A stretch of 64,000 nt of DNA, taken from positions 32,501 to 96,500 of the forward strand of contig CAUYUJ010020674.1 in assembly GCA_963575745.1 (NCBI GenBank). The letters run 5' to 3'. The notes under the pieces were generated by a model. That model was not told the DNA's origin. It worked only from the letters and a program-made list of their open reading frames with translations, and made no database searches. The translations under genes and the position numbers were made by a program. Shown in pieces: positions 42,686 through 54,780 of this stretch. The DNA comes from Prorocentrum cordatum (lineage: Eukaryota; Sar; Dinophyceae; Prorocentrales; Prorocentraceae). Positions within the stretch are counted from its first letter, which is position 1. Each line of letters starts with the position of its first letter.

Positions 42686-43286
42686 GTGAGACAGGCACTT
42701 GGAATTAATCAACAGATTGGTATCCCCCGTTTGGTTCATCGTGGTTCGGCTTAGCCCCAATCTGATTCATACTTCCCCGTGTGGGTAGCCCGTTTGGGCT
42801 CATAGCTTGCAGACTCATAGTTTCGCTGTAGGCAGCGTAGGTTCCAGCGGCAGACAACCCTAAGAAGACGGATGAGGAATCGGAAGAGGGGTGTGGCAAG
42901 CTCGGAAGAGGAACAAGAGCAGGATTAAGAACGGAAGGGCCAGGAAGAAGAGGAGCAACATCAGGAATCGGAAGGAGGGGGATCATTGATGCAGACTGCG
43001 AAAGAAGAGTGGGGTTGGCGGTTCGAAGTGGAAGGGCGTCACAAGATGAGTGGGTGATGGGGGGATGGCGTCGGGGAACGAGAGACAGGGGATAATCAAG
43101 AGCATTCAGAGCGATGAGCAGGATAGGGAGGAGACCAAGCTAGGCAGAGTGGGATTGCGAGGGAAGCTGAGGATTGTGGAAGGAGGGGGAAACACATCGA
43201 AGCAAGGCCGCAGCCGTCTGCCCTACCCTTTCCCATCCCTTCACTCCATCATGTACATATGTCCACCTTCCTGTTAAACAGAATAG

Positions 43287-46200
43287 ATGGATGTGGTGTT
43301 CGACGATTCTGATCAAAATGCTGACTCAGAACCAATTGTGATTAGTGATCGCCGCCCTGGAAACCGGAGACCCAGGCAGCCGAAGATGACAGGCCCCTCA
43401 CGTTTCTGTTTGATCGTGGCGTCGGGGTCGGGCTTGTGGCAGCATGTATTTCCAAGAGTGGATCTTAGTGATGCAGTTCCTGAAGGGGGGCAAATTGTCG
43501 GGGCCGTTGAGTACCAATATCACATAGTCAACGGCACGGAGGCCAACAGCAACCCGCATCATGAGTGTATGCCCTTCCTGAAACACCTTTCTCGCCAACA
43601 TTCGGCAACAACATCGGCAATCGGAATGACGACATATGTGGCCACCAGCTTTATTCAATTTGAAGTTCCTGTCCCTGTGAGCCCTGAGGTCGCAGAGGTG
43701 ATTCGAATTTGCAAGGCGCGTGGCCTCACGCGTGAAATGTTCGCAGGCACGCTGCAAGATTTGATTTCCTTTCACGTATGCTGGAATGGTCGGGCGCTTG
43801 CAAAGTTGATGCAGTGTGCGAGTTGTCTCCCGCCCTCGCTGGCAGAATATTGACTGGCCAGAGCCTGATGTTTCAATGCGTTCTCATATTCTCCCACCGC
43901 GCCCCCAGGGCACAACTACTGCGAGCCGAACCCTCAGGCAGAGAAATCAAGAGGATCAGGAGGCACCTTCTCAACACATCGAGTGAGGTTGACTTTTCGT
44001 GTCTCCATCGACAGGGTCGTGACATGGTGCGTGCCAGATTTGATGAGTGGGACCCCGAACTGGTTATCAATTGGCTGGGGGCTTCGAGGTTTTGCAAGGA
44101 TATCAGACGCATCCACCAAGCTGCGCACGCATTTAAGAAAGTATACGCACACTACGCTGGTGTCTCCATGGCCGTGTCGCCCCAGTTCCCGCCAATCAAT
44201 TACGACACGTTGCGACTTTCGAGGGTTCGACTCGATATAGTAGGCATGATGTTGAACCGAGAGATGTTTGATGACTTGCTGAGCACAGTGCCTCTTGACA
44301 AGATTAACTTCTACCTGTTCATCGATGCGAGTCCTCAGCGAAGGGGCCTGGAGCTACACGCTGCAAGTATTGACATGTGGGTCGATGGTATATTTCGGAG
44401 GAAGCTGTTGCCGTGCGTATCGCTTGGTAAGGAGTTCTTGGACAGAATTGGTAAAACAGTGGCGACGCTCTGGCAACTATTTCTTATGTTCGGGCCATCA
44501 TTTAATGCGATGAGGTGTCTATGCAACCGGACGGGATCCATTACGACAGACCAGGGGGCCGAACGCCTCATCGCCAACATTGTAGATATACTCCCAGACT
44601 TCTACGGACTCCTACATCCTAGATTCCAGCGCCCCGAACGCCCTGAACAGACATATCTTTTCGAGCGGTGCCTACAGAGCCCAGGATGGTGCCACCTTTG
44701 GGACTTACTGTTGCGCAGGGGCTTGTCGTCACTATCATGGTTCCCATCGTGGTTGGAAAAACTTACAGCTGTAGTGCATATGTTGAGGCGTGGTATTGCG
44801 AACGCACATATGGTCAAGCAATTGAGGAGACGTGCAAAACTGGCAGCTGCTTCGATTATCGAAGCAATGAAACCTCCTGGCTTTGCAAACTGGCGCTGGA
44901 AAACACTTCATTCGTGCTGCGAGGAGCTGGCCTCTGGACTTGATACCCTGGCTGCCGCATGGAATCCAGCTCTCTTCGACGGTGCCAGAATCGGTAAGTA
45001 TGTGAGGAAGGCAACAGAGGGGTTGGCGTCACCTCGGTGGAAGGCTTTATTCTGGATCGTCAAATGGTTCTGCGACTGGCTTTGCACTTTGATGTCTTGG
45101 GGGCAAGGTTGCCCGTGCCACGAGCCAGACGACGACGGTTTCGAGACGTGTCCAAGCAACGGCAGACGACTTGCGCAAGCTTGTCCTTTTGCCCAGAAGC
45201 ATATGAGGGCGGGGCTCGACGAAGCCAACAGATGGACAGCTCAGTCGCTCGGGATTTCAGCCATTGAGCTCGCGGAAGTCCAAGGGTGCGTCAGGGCATT
45301 GCACCACTTATCTGAAAGGAAGCTGAAACATTTGAACAGAATTCCATACCTTCTTGCCCGACTAGGCGAACCAGGGGTTCGAGACCGATGCGTGGCGCAA
45401 TTCAACGATGCCCCACTGATCCGACACCATAGAGTATCATGCGAATGTTTGGCTCCAGGATGCTCGCTCAGACATCAGGTGGATGCGATTCAGCTTGACG
45501 GGAGTGGGATGGCACCTGAGCTGACTGCTGAGGTGCAGAGCCTGCTGCAGATCCCCATGGACGATAGTGTGGCCGAGGGGCCGCATGCAGTCGCGGCCAA
45601 AGCGGCGACCCATACGAGAGCGGCAGAGTGGCCTTGGCTGGCCAGCACGATGAGGCTGAACAAAAACCTCGACGACGCGAACGACCTCCCCAGCGTGCTC
45701 GACACGGACATCCGCAGATTATGGCACTCTTACAAATCTATCATTCGTGTACCCTTGCCTCGCCGCGCCAGGCGTCGCAACTACATACCAGTGCGGATGC
45801 CACGGTCACGGTTCGAGAGGTGCGTATACAGCATGTCGCACATCGCCAAATGCGCAGACAACGGCGACGGTGCTTGGCACGCAGGATGGGGCGAGTATGA
45901 TGGCGGAGATGACGGGGATGACGGTGAGCCTCCAGGACCCCCTCGCAAGCGTGGCAAAGCGCCTGGCCCTGGCAAACGAGGCAAACCTGACGACGACGGT
46001 GCTGGCCATGGCGGTGGAGGCGGAGGGGATGGCAGCGTTGGCAACGTTGGAGGCGCGATCGAGCAGTCTGCCCTGAGCGGGAAACTTGTGCGACAGTGGC
46101 TTGCCTCCTGCTTGGAGCTCTACAGCTACCTGTCGATCCCTACTTTCTCGGCAATTGATGGTAGAGACGTCGTGATGATCGTGCAGGTCCTGAGCTTCGA

Positions 46201-47781
46201 GACCCGCGACATTGTGGTGAAGACGTACGACGAGAACTCGGGCAGGATGCAAAGCAGCAGAGGAGGAATGACGAGGCGACGAGGATGATGAGGATGAGGG
46301 GGGACAACTTACGTAGTGGTTCCCCCCAGGGTGAGAGAGAGAGAGAGAGAGACAATGCAAGGTGGAGGGGGAGGAGGATGGGGAAGATCGAGAAAGGTGA
46401 AAACGAACATGGGGGAGGGGGGGGATTGCATCTCCCCGCTGGGCACGTTGGAACGTTTTAGGCCGGCCTGGAACCAGCGTGAGATTGCCATCTAGCTTTA
46501 GATTGGCGTTGGGTGTAGCTCGCTCACCGCCTAGGTAAAATACGAATCGTTCGGTGCCTAATTTGGGCGAGGCAGTATCATACAACGAGGGCCTCCCATG
46601 TGCGGGTGCCAGGTGCTTGCGCATTTGTTTCGAGCATCCCCCCACAGGACCAGGTCGGCATCTACGACATCACTGTGCAGCCCCTCGAGGTGTCGGCACC
46701 TCTCGGCGAAGATCTTGTCGGCGAACCTCTCGGGGACGATATTCACTGCTATGTTTTCGTGGACCCATGCACAATGGATATCGCTGCCCTTCGTGGCGGC
46801 CCAATGGATATCGCCAGAGATCAATGGAAAAAATGGGAAGTAGCAGATAGTATCGTGGACGGGTGTGTGAGGCTTCGGAACCCGAAACAATTGTGCCCCC
46901 TGAAACCGCTCAGCGACCCCAGCACACCTGTACTTGTTTTGCTTGACGTTTTACATGCAGATGGTTACAAGGCCGTCAGCAAACGTGTCGTGCATGACGC
47001 TGAATGCCCCAAGGAATATGACGAACGTAAACTGCTCAGCCTAACCCCCTACCTGCAATGCATCATCACTCTGATCGACCTTTACCGTGACGGAGCTATT
47101 TCGTTTCCGAGCGGGCAGCCGCAATCATACTACAGGCTCCTCCTGCGGGCGAGAACGAACCAACCTCCCAACCAAGGGGCTCAGTATTACACGAACCTGC
47201 TAGAGGGCAAGCCTGAGCTGAAGGGTTGCGATATCGCTGCAGCTCCAGCAGTGGTTCTCCCTGGGCCAGCTCCAGCCCCCAAAGACATTGTCGGCGACGA
47301 CGGCGAGAGTGATGAGCCTGAACCCCCCAAGCCTCCAGGAGGGCATGCTCCAGGAGGCGGTGGCGATGATGATGTCATAGTGGGTGGCGGTGGAGGCGGC
47401 TCTGACGACGACGTCATGGGCGGGGGCAACGACAAGGGCGAGCCTCCGCCTCCGCCCCCAGCCCCTCCCGTGGCTGACATCGCCAAGTCTGCGATCCCAG
47501 GGGTGGTGGAGTTCATTCTAGGACAGGCGGTGACGTTCACTCCCCGAAAACATAGTGGAGGTTATGTTCACTGGGAGCGCTTAGGAGTTGTCTGCAATAG
47601 TCCTGACCATATTAATTGCAAGAGGTCCAGGAGCCTCGAGCTCAATAGGGATGCCTTGGGGATTAGGTGTGCTGAAGCGTATCGTGGGGCGTGGTTGAAG
47701 CATAGCCACATGCCCAATGACCAGCATAAGCGCTGGCGGCCTGGTTTGCAGGCCCAGCGTGATTTTTTGAGGGATAACTGA
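43287..47781 (+). CDS. gene C: dinoflagellate mobile-element-like protein with a transposase-like acidic motif pair
   Basis: Likely three coding parts. Part 1 runs from ATG at 43287 (MDVVFDDSDQNADSE, acidic) to about 43800. Part 2 is a long open frame, about 43910-46250. Part 3 starts at 46648 after CCCCCCACAG and ends at 47781. The junction near 43800-43910 is unresolved (a short intron with acceptor CGCGCCCCCAG, or a frameshift), as is the donor near 46200-46280. Motifs seen: FYLFIDASPQRRG (44308-44346), SITTDQGAER (about 44535-44565), PGWCHLWDLLLRRGL, and Cys-rich SCECLAPGCSLRH (about 45439-45477). Part 3 has a Gly/Asp-rich linker and ends with CNSPDHINCKRSRSLEL, then WLKHSHMPNDQHKRWRPGLQ. 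The Asp in FIDAS and in TTDQG could be two acids of an RNase H-like transposase fold; this is inference. I recall similar layouts as widespread in dinoflagellate proteomes. No activity is established. Confidence 0.65.
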
Positions 47782-49150
47782 CCCACCGTCGCACGAACGA
47801 TGGCGAGGTCGGCGAGGGGGTCGCATGTTGGCGCACAGACAATACAGTAACAACGGTACACGCATTACCTTCAGGACCATGCAAGCAGCGCAATCACATA
47901 TATCGTGAGAACTTACGTGCACACTAACATGTTGAACCTCCTTCATTGCGCGACTTGGTGCGCATTGCAGTGGCATGATGATGTGCGTCGTTTGCGTGCT
48001 GCGTTGCAGAGCCAAGCGCGTGTCTTACCAGCTTGGCAGCCGAACGGGCCCGCGCCACCATGTCGATGCGTGTGCGGACCAGCCCCATTGAGTTCCTGTC
48101 AGATGTATCACCCTGTCGACACGTACTGTTACGTTGTCTTTTGCTCGCGGGCATCGTCGCTGCACCTTGCCCACGCTTACTGGCGAGCCAAAGGGGCCCA
48201 CGGTTGACGGCAACTGGGGTGGGGCGCGGGGGCATTTGCAGTCGCCCCGTAGCGGTGCAGTGGAGATGCATCGGGGGAGTTGTAGAGGGCTGTGTCTATG
48301 TAGGTTGTTTGCATGCAACAGGGTGGTGTACACATACGTGGTATATACAGCGTGAGAGGGAGAGGGGGACAACGACGCATCGATACTAACGCACATATTC
48401 AAGTAGTGAAATAGAAAGGTGCGATACACCCATGGACAATGATCAATGTTTGTATGGTAGCATCGAGGAGCGAGGGTCAGATAAGCATCGTATGGGATAG
48501 GAGTCGTAATGGAGCTGGTCAAAGAGAGGCACTACACTACTACACTGCACTAATGATGGGCGGCGGAGATGGCGACTCAACACTCATGGTTAAGATGTCC
48601 ACGACTGGGTTTGATAAAGGAAACCATGTCGTGGGCGTGCAGCACACGTAAGTCGTTTCGATGTCGGTTCAAACGTGTTTGACATTGATTTCGAGTTCGC
48701 GTTGAGCTCGTTTTCCGTCGGTTCGATTTCGGAGTGGGCGGGATCTGCGAAAGGAATCCGTGCTACCCAGCCTGCGCACTGCAACAGAGAAGCCCAAACG
48801 GGCGAAGATGTAGAGACGCTGCGCGCTCCCCATATCACGCCTTATCAAAATCGACCCAGTGCGCGATGAGGAGGTTGGGGGGTCGGGGCAACCGAACGCA
48901 GAATTCACCTCCCTGCGTGGATTACTGCGCATGTAGAGCCTCACATCCACCCTCAGATCAGGAAAACTCGGCCGTCGACCCGACTGATTCAGATGTCTTC
49001 ATGTGTGGGGGCGGCCGTGAAGTGTGCATCTCTAGCTGGGGTAATTAAGGGTGCTTTAGATTGCTGCATCTTGTAATTATGGTTGGGCACAAACCAACCG
49101 AGCATTGTCGCTGTATGGGGTGAATTTATACATTTCGGGCTTATCATTAT
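47782..49150. other. spacer between gene C and gene D, no gene
   Basis: Lower GC than the rest and unique-looking. Open frames are short and scattered. No repeat family of this window was recognised here. Confidence 0.5.
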
Positions 49151-49154
49151 ACTT

Positions 49155-49405
49155 ACGGGATGAACCACTCCAAACCAGGATGAACCACTTCAAACCAGGA
49201 TGAACCACTCCCAAACCAGGATGAACCATTCTGAACCATTCCCGAACCAGGATGAACCACTCTGAACCAGGATGAACCAGTTTGAACCATGATGAACCAC
49301 TCCCCAAACCAGGATGAACCATTCCAAACCAGGATGAACCACTCCCAAATCAGGATTAAGCACTCCAAACCAGGATGAACCACTCCAGGCCAGTATGAAT
49401 CACTA
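49155..49405. repeat. minisatellite of about 20 bp, a dozen units
   Basis: The unit GATGAACCACTCCAAACCAG recurs with variants (CCCAAACC, CTGAACC). The minus strand reads as a Trp/Phe/His-rich periodic peptide, which is an artefact. Two or three isolated units appear again at 55767-55805. Confidence 0.9.
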
Positions 49406-50149
49406 CGGTGTTACTATGACAGCATGATAAGGATTGATGTGCGTGTGACTGCATCGGATGAGCGCCTGGAATCTGGTATGTAACGAATCTGTCGAGGCGG
49501 ACTCTGTGTCTTGCCTGCGAAGAACAGGTAGAGCCGTAGGTCGAATACGTGACTTTGCTAATTTGGCTGCCCGTGTCCAAACGCTGGGGCGTTCTCGGGT
49601 GTAGTCTGCTTGGGAAGCCCCACATTTGTAGTCTGGCCGACGGAGCCTAGAGGTCCGCGGAGAAGGGCACGGGGGGCGGAGGCGCACCCTGTGGTTCGGG
49701 CCCCTTGGACAACCCTTGCGCCATGGCCGAGCATGCAGCGCATGTGCCCTGCAACTGCCATGGGGAGGAGGGGGGGGACGGTCAAACGACAGTCCGTCCC
49801 GAACATTCTAAAAAAAGGGGGGCAATAATGCGAACAATTGTCAATGCGGGTGCTATTTGAATCGTCAAATCACACCCGCGACGGCTCGGCCGTCGCAGGT
49901 GTTCTTGGACGGTTCAAATTGCACACCAGGGCCCATGTTCCCCTCGATCTGTTACTGCGTACTCTGGGCCCTCTCTCTCGCTCCTGCTCAGTCGGGGCAC
50001 GGTCTTCCCACATCGCCAATCTCCCTCCAGTCCTCAGCCTCCTCCACTCCATGGCACGTGTGGCTCGAGTGCTTCTTCGAGTTGAGAGCTCAACTTCTTC
50101 GGGGCCCTGGGTTGACTTGTCCTGGGTGGTTTCGGCGAGCGTCCCCGCT
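49406..50149. other. region upstream of gene D
   Basis: Unique sequence. An open frame in phase with gene D extends back to 49838, but its residues (Ser/Leu/Arg mix) lack the character of the protein after 50150. No other feature was found. Confidence 0.45.
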
Positions 50150-52741
50150 ATGGTCAAGTCCGACGTGCTCGGGGATCAGAGCTCTGAGTCTGAGGCCGTG
50201 GACGGCCAGAAAGGCTGCAAGCGGGCGGTGCACACCAAGAGAGGAGGGCCCAAGGCTGGACGCCCTGCCCCTGCTGCTGGCAAGGGCGCCCCCCAGTGCT
50301 ACCTGTGTCAGGAGAGCGACCCGACCAAGAAGTTCCTCGGCTTTGAGCTTCACGATCTCTGCTTGAATGCGTGTCGGTCGTCGAGGCGCCGATGCGAGGA
50401 CAAGAGAGAGTTCGACAACCTCATGACCGACGACCCGACGAAGTGGAAGGCCATCGTCCTCCCTAATGTGTGCGAGCGTGGCGCACGTGACTCTGCAGTT
50501 CGCCGTCAGAGTAAGAACATGCTCGATTGCACCATCAAGTTCCGCCAGGAGGAGAGGACCATCCCGAAGCTCGAGCTCTGCAAGGTGAGGTATATCAACT
50601 ACATGTCCTTCTGGAAGGGAGTCGAGAAGGAGGAGGCCGAGCGCGACTTCGACATCAAGCTCGCAATCCAGAAGAGAGATGGCACTGAGATCTTTGACAA
50701 GATGGGGCGACCGTGCATCAGCATTGACGACAACGCATCTTCGGCGGTCCGACCGGGTGTGAGAGCTGACTGTGCTTCGAAGTCAGCCGCCACGGATGGC
50801 TACGCTCGCGGCGAGGCTCTTCGAAATGCTTCTTGCGACAGACGCAGCATCAGCCGTGGCAGCCTCAGCCGCGGCCCTGGCGCGAGCGACTCCCATGAGG
50901 ACGGTTCCGGCTGCGAGGTGACGAGCGAGTCTATCGAGCCCGTGAGATCACCGACCACCACCCCTCTGCCGCGCAGGAGCCCGAGATCGGCCACCAAGCG
51001 CCTGGGGGTGATGACCTCAGACAACCTCAAGGCACACGAGGAGGCGCGGGGTGCAACACACATGCAAACTCCTCATGCCCCTCCCCCGACCCCCGTCATC
51101 CTCCTCGTCGCCATGGCCGCTCGAACATCACATGCGTGATGCATGTGGCCAACCCTCCTCTCCCTCGTCCTCTCCCTCCTCCGTCTCTCCGCAGTGTGAT
51201 CCCATGTTTTATCTGGGGGAGTGGGGGCCAGAGTATCTTGTTTGATTGCGTCTCCCCTCGGCCCCCAGTTTGATGTGAAATTGCTTTATCTTCGCCTGTG
51301 CCTCTCGGGCTTGAGCGCGCCCCTCAGGCCGACCCCATCAAGAGGCGCAGGACTGGCAAGCAGAGCGTCGCCCCGAGCGTCTGTTCGGCCGCCCCGAGCA
51401 CCCTCAGCCTCGAGAAGGGCCCCCGCCAAGTCTAGGGCGTTCGAATTCATGGTGAATCGGGATAAGCTGGCGGCACGGGTGAAGGAGGCGATCAAGGCGA
51501 TCAATGGGCCGAAGTCCCCGTACAAGCAGATGATGGCTAAGGCAACGAAGCTCACACCAGAACAGAAGGCTGAGTTGGAGGGCGGTCCCACCGACATCAC
51601 GAAAACTCACGCCTCAGTCATGGACACCCTCAAGCGCCTCGACGAACACATCAGCAAGCTGAAGCGGCCCGACTACGAGCGCGCGAGGAACGACGTAGTG
51701 CAGGTTGAGGCCGAGCTCGAGGATTTAGGAGAGAAGGTCGATTCCCAGATGGAGTGCATGCAGCTCGTCACCAACAAGGCGTCCAGGGAGACTCGCAAGG
51801 AGAACAAGAAGAAACGCTATGCCCGCACCAAGGTCTCAGGGCACCTGGTTGCTGGCAAATACCCGAACACGTTCGCCAAGATCGTGTCGCAGGCCCTGGA
51901 GAAGCTCGAGGACGCAGATGACGAGGCCAGCCTGTCCGAGGATATCCAGAAGAACCCAGATCACATCATCCCTGGTCGCATCTGCCTGTGGACGAGCGTG
52001 GACAACTCCACGCGCAAGATGATCGCGGAGATCTCGAGCGACGTTGAGAAGACCGAGAAGTCATTGATGGATGCCATCTCTTCGCTGGACAACAAGTCGT
52101 GGGCTGGGTGCATGGGGAGGGTCCAGCTCGGCCATGATAAGATCACCGAGTTCGTTGAGCATGCGGTCGAGGACCCTTCGGAGAAGCACCTGGAGATCAT
52201 GTCCGAGAAGGGTGGCGTTCCCTGGCTGACTTTCGTTCGACCCTACACATGGCGTGCTGGGCCAAATCAGTGCCCTTTGCCTGGTATGGCCGCGGTGTTC
52301 GTTGCGAAGACCGACTCGATTGTGGTCCAGATCGTGGACGCCAATGATGTGGTCAAGAACGGGGTGGCCCTCACCGGCCTTAAGAAGTTCATGGACACGG
52401 CGGAGGGTGGCAAGACGTACCAGAAGAAGTCGCATGTCTTCAAGCTGCGGATTGGGGACGTCCTATTCGTTCCCTTTGGGTTCATCATGATGCCGATCTA
52501 CTGCCCCCCGACCGCCACGATGGAGAAGGCCAGCAAGTCCGAGGCTATGACAATGGTTGGAACAATCTGGAGCATGACGCTGCTCAACGACAAGTGGGTG
52601 AACATCACTGTCCACAAAGAGACCTGGGCTGCCATCCTGAAGATCAACATGGACCACCTCCAGAAGTCGCGCACCGCCAACTCGCTCTGGGGCGAGCGCT
52701 TTGACTTCCTGAAGAAGTTTGTTGATGCCCTCAACGTCTGA
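50150..52741 (+). CDS. gene D: paralogue of gene B, with one +1 frame disruption
   Basis: Exons 50150-51043 and 51328-52741. The start is chosen at MVKSDVLGDQSSESEAVDG, an acidic leader like that of gene B. The intron begins GC after GAGGAG and ends CCCCTCAG (phase 0). Residues about 50-85 hold QCYLCQ, then DLCLNAC and a later Cys: the zinc-binding-like domain. After a Ser/Arg-rich linker, exon 2 reads DPIKRRRTGKQSV in frame, but then meets a stop unless one base of the CCCCC run at 51420-51424 is ignored; beyond it the frame AKSRAFEFMVNRDKL is open to the end. The rest is a Lys/Glu-rich helical region (RETRKENKKKRYARTKV) and a C-terminal domain with LRIGDVLFVPFGFIMMPIYC, faintly cupin-like. 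The total is one base more than a multiple of three, as in gene B. It is either a sequencing slip or an inactivating indel. Function is unknown. Confidence 0.7.
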
Positions 52742-54100
52742 TTGCACTCTCGATGCGGTTTTCCTTGTGCCCATCTTTACGCTGCCCTCTGCCAGCTGCC
52801 CCAACATAGTACTCGTGTACCGTTTACCCTCAAGCAGGTTTCCTCCTCCTCCCTCCTCACTCCACCTCCTTCGACACCTTCCCACTCCTGCCTCCTCCTT
52901 CTCAGTGCGATGCCTGGTAGCAGGCGTGGGCAAGGCCGTGGCCGTCGACCGCGGTGCGTGGGCAGACGATGCGTGCAGAGATGGGGGAAAAGAAACACTA
53001 TGCTCACGAAAGAGTAAGTGCTGCCGGCCTGGAGCTGGGTCCTGGGGGAGGTTCGGGGGAAACAATAGGCCAGACTGGGCGGCGACTGCGTGCGCTTTCG
53101 GCCAAGAAGATGAGCGAAAGATCAGAAGGGGAGTTTCAAACAGGATCCGTTGGAGAATCGGACGATGATGGAGATAATGAGGATGACTAGGATGAGGAGG
53201 AGCAAGATGAGCAGGAGGTAAAGGCAGATGCGACGAGGAAGGGGCTAGATGGGTGGCGCGGATGATGGATGTAGGATCGGAGGAACGACGAGATAATGCG
53301 AGAAAGACCAACTCAGGGGAAGGACGCGCCAAGGAGGAGTACTAATATATGAAGGGCACGTTCCATCGTTGCTAACTGGCAGGCTGCTGGACCGACGGGG
53401 AGTGGGCCTGGATTGGGGCTCTCTGTCTCTCTGTGCCAGATCCGAGCGGAGCTCGGATCTTGATATGACAATGCTTTGACTTGCGTGCTGCACTGTGCGC
53501 CTTCGCCGCTCCGCTCCGCCTGACCATGACCAAACTGTGTCAGACCTGCGCCTGCCCGTGGCCGAGGCCTCCCGCCTTCGCATTCGGCGACGCAGGACAG
53601 GAGATAGAGACACATAAAGAGAGAGAGAGGGCCCTACAGAACGTTAAAGAGATAGGAACCTATATGGAAACAAGGAACATGCCTATTTATACAAAACGTG
53701 TAGGCGTAGCTAGCGACATTTGCACTTCGCACATGCGTTACTGTAAGGTGCAGACCAACGAGAACCCAACAACACAAGCACGGACGATCCGTGAATATGC
53801 GCACGGAGGGAACACGCGTACTATAGGCAAACGGACATACACATATAACATAAACATAGGGTACGTGCACAACCACGCACACAACTTACGCACACCTACA
53901 TACGTGGAACGATACATGCACGCACGCAATACATAACAATTATACAAACCGTTCCCACCATCGACACCATTGCATTGGGTCCGCGGAGTCTGCCGCAAAC
54001 GTACACACTGCGTTGGGATGATGAACGCACCGTCTGCCTCAGCCGTTTGTCTCGACAGGGGTGCACCGTTCTGCTTTTTCACCGAACGGCAACCGTTCCG
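52742..54100. other. spacer downstream of gene D, no gene
   Basis: Mixed sequence. 53600-53950 is AT-richer with CACAC/ACATAC words. A perfect short palindrome (GATCCGAGC...GCTCGGATC) lies at 53440-53461. No supported gene. Confidence 0.5.
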
Positions 54101-54780
54101 ATGGAGGGTGGCGGTGCGATCGAGATGGTCGACCTCTGGTCCGTGAAGGACCCGCCTGCGCCAGAACGGAAGGATCGGAAGAAAAAACGTCGGTGTGAAG
54201 ATGATGGGGCATCCGCTGTACCACGCCCGAAGTATCAGACAGTTGTGACTGGCAATGCGCTCCTCGATCAAGTGAGTGTCTTCGATCCGAGCTCAGATGC
54301 GATCGTTGAACAGAACACCAGGGCATTGGCAGAAGCGATTGCTCGGACCCCGAAGCAGAAAAGGCGCACGTTTCAGCCTGGCGAGTGGATTCCAAAATTT
54401 AGCGAGCGCAAGAAGCTGCGCAACCCCGTCGCGTCGCTCCCGTCGGGCTCTGACTCGAGCAGAGGGGCGGCACCGTCGCAGAGCCAGTCCAGTGCAGCGC
54501 AGTCTCAGTTGCTTCGTTCTAGGCAATTTAAGATTCCCAGCCAGGGAATTCGACCTACGGGGCGCTTGCCTGCTGCAAGCGGTGACATTGCTTCAGGTGC
54601 TGGATCGTCGATCATCACACCACTGCCACCATCGCATCACTGTCGGGACAACTGCCAAGCACATGACACCAACCATAACATTATCAACCAGCTAAGCCTT
54701 CCAGACAGCCAAGCTAAACTTAAAGCCTGGGGGGCGTCGCTTAATATTCGCCTTCGGCCCGCACTCCCCCCCCCCCGATT
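54101..54780 (+). CDS. hypothetical protein or first exon(s) of a gene, partial
   Basis: An open frame starting MEGGGAIEMVDLWSVKDPP. It continues with a basic patch (ERKDRKKKRR), a helical stretch (ALAEAIARTPKQKRR) and a Ser/Gln-rich segment (RGAAPSQSQSSAAQSQ). Protein-like character fades after about 54540, near CCCAGCCAGGGAATT, where an exon may end. It lies on the same strand as genes C and D. No family was recognised. Confidence 0.4.

Noticed and set aside
53440-53940. Plus-strand frame of 151 codons after a GATCCGAGC palindrome
   Set aside because: The residues lack domain character and the sequence is dominated by CACA/ACAT words.
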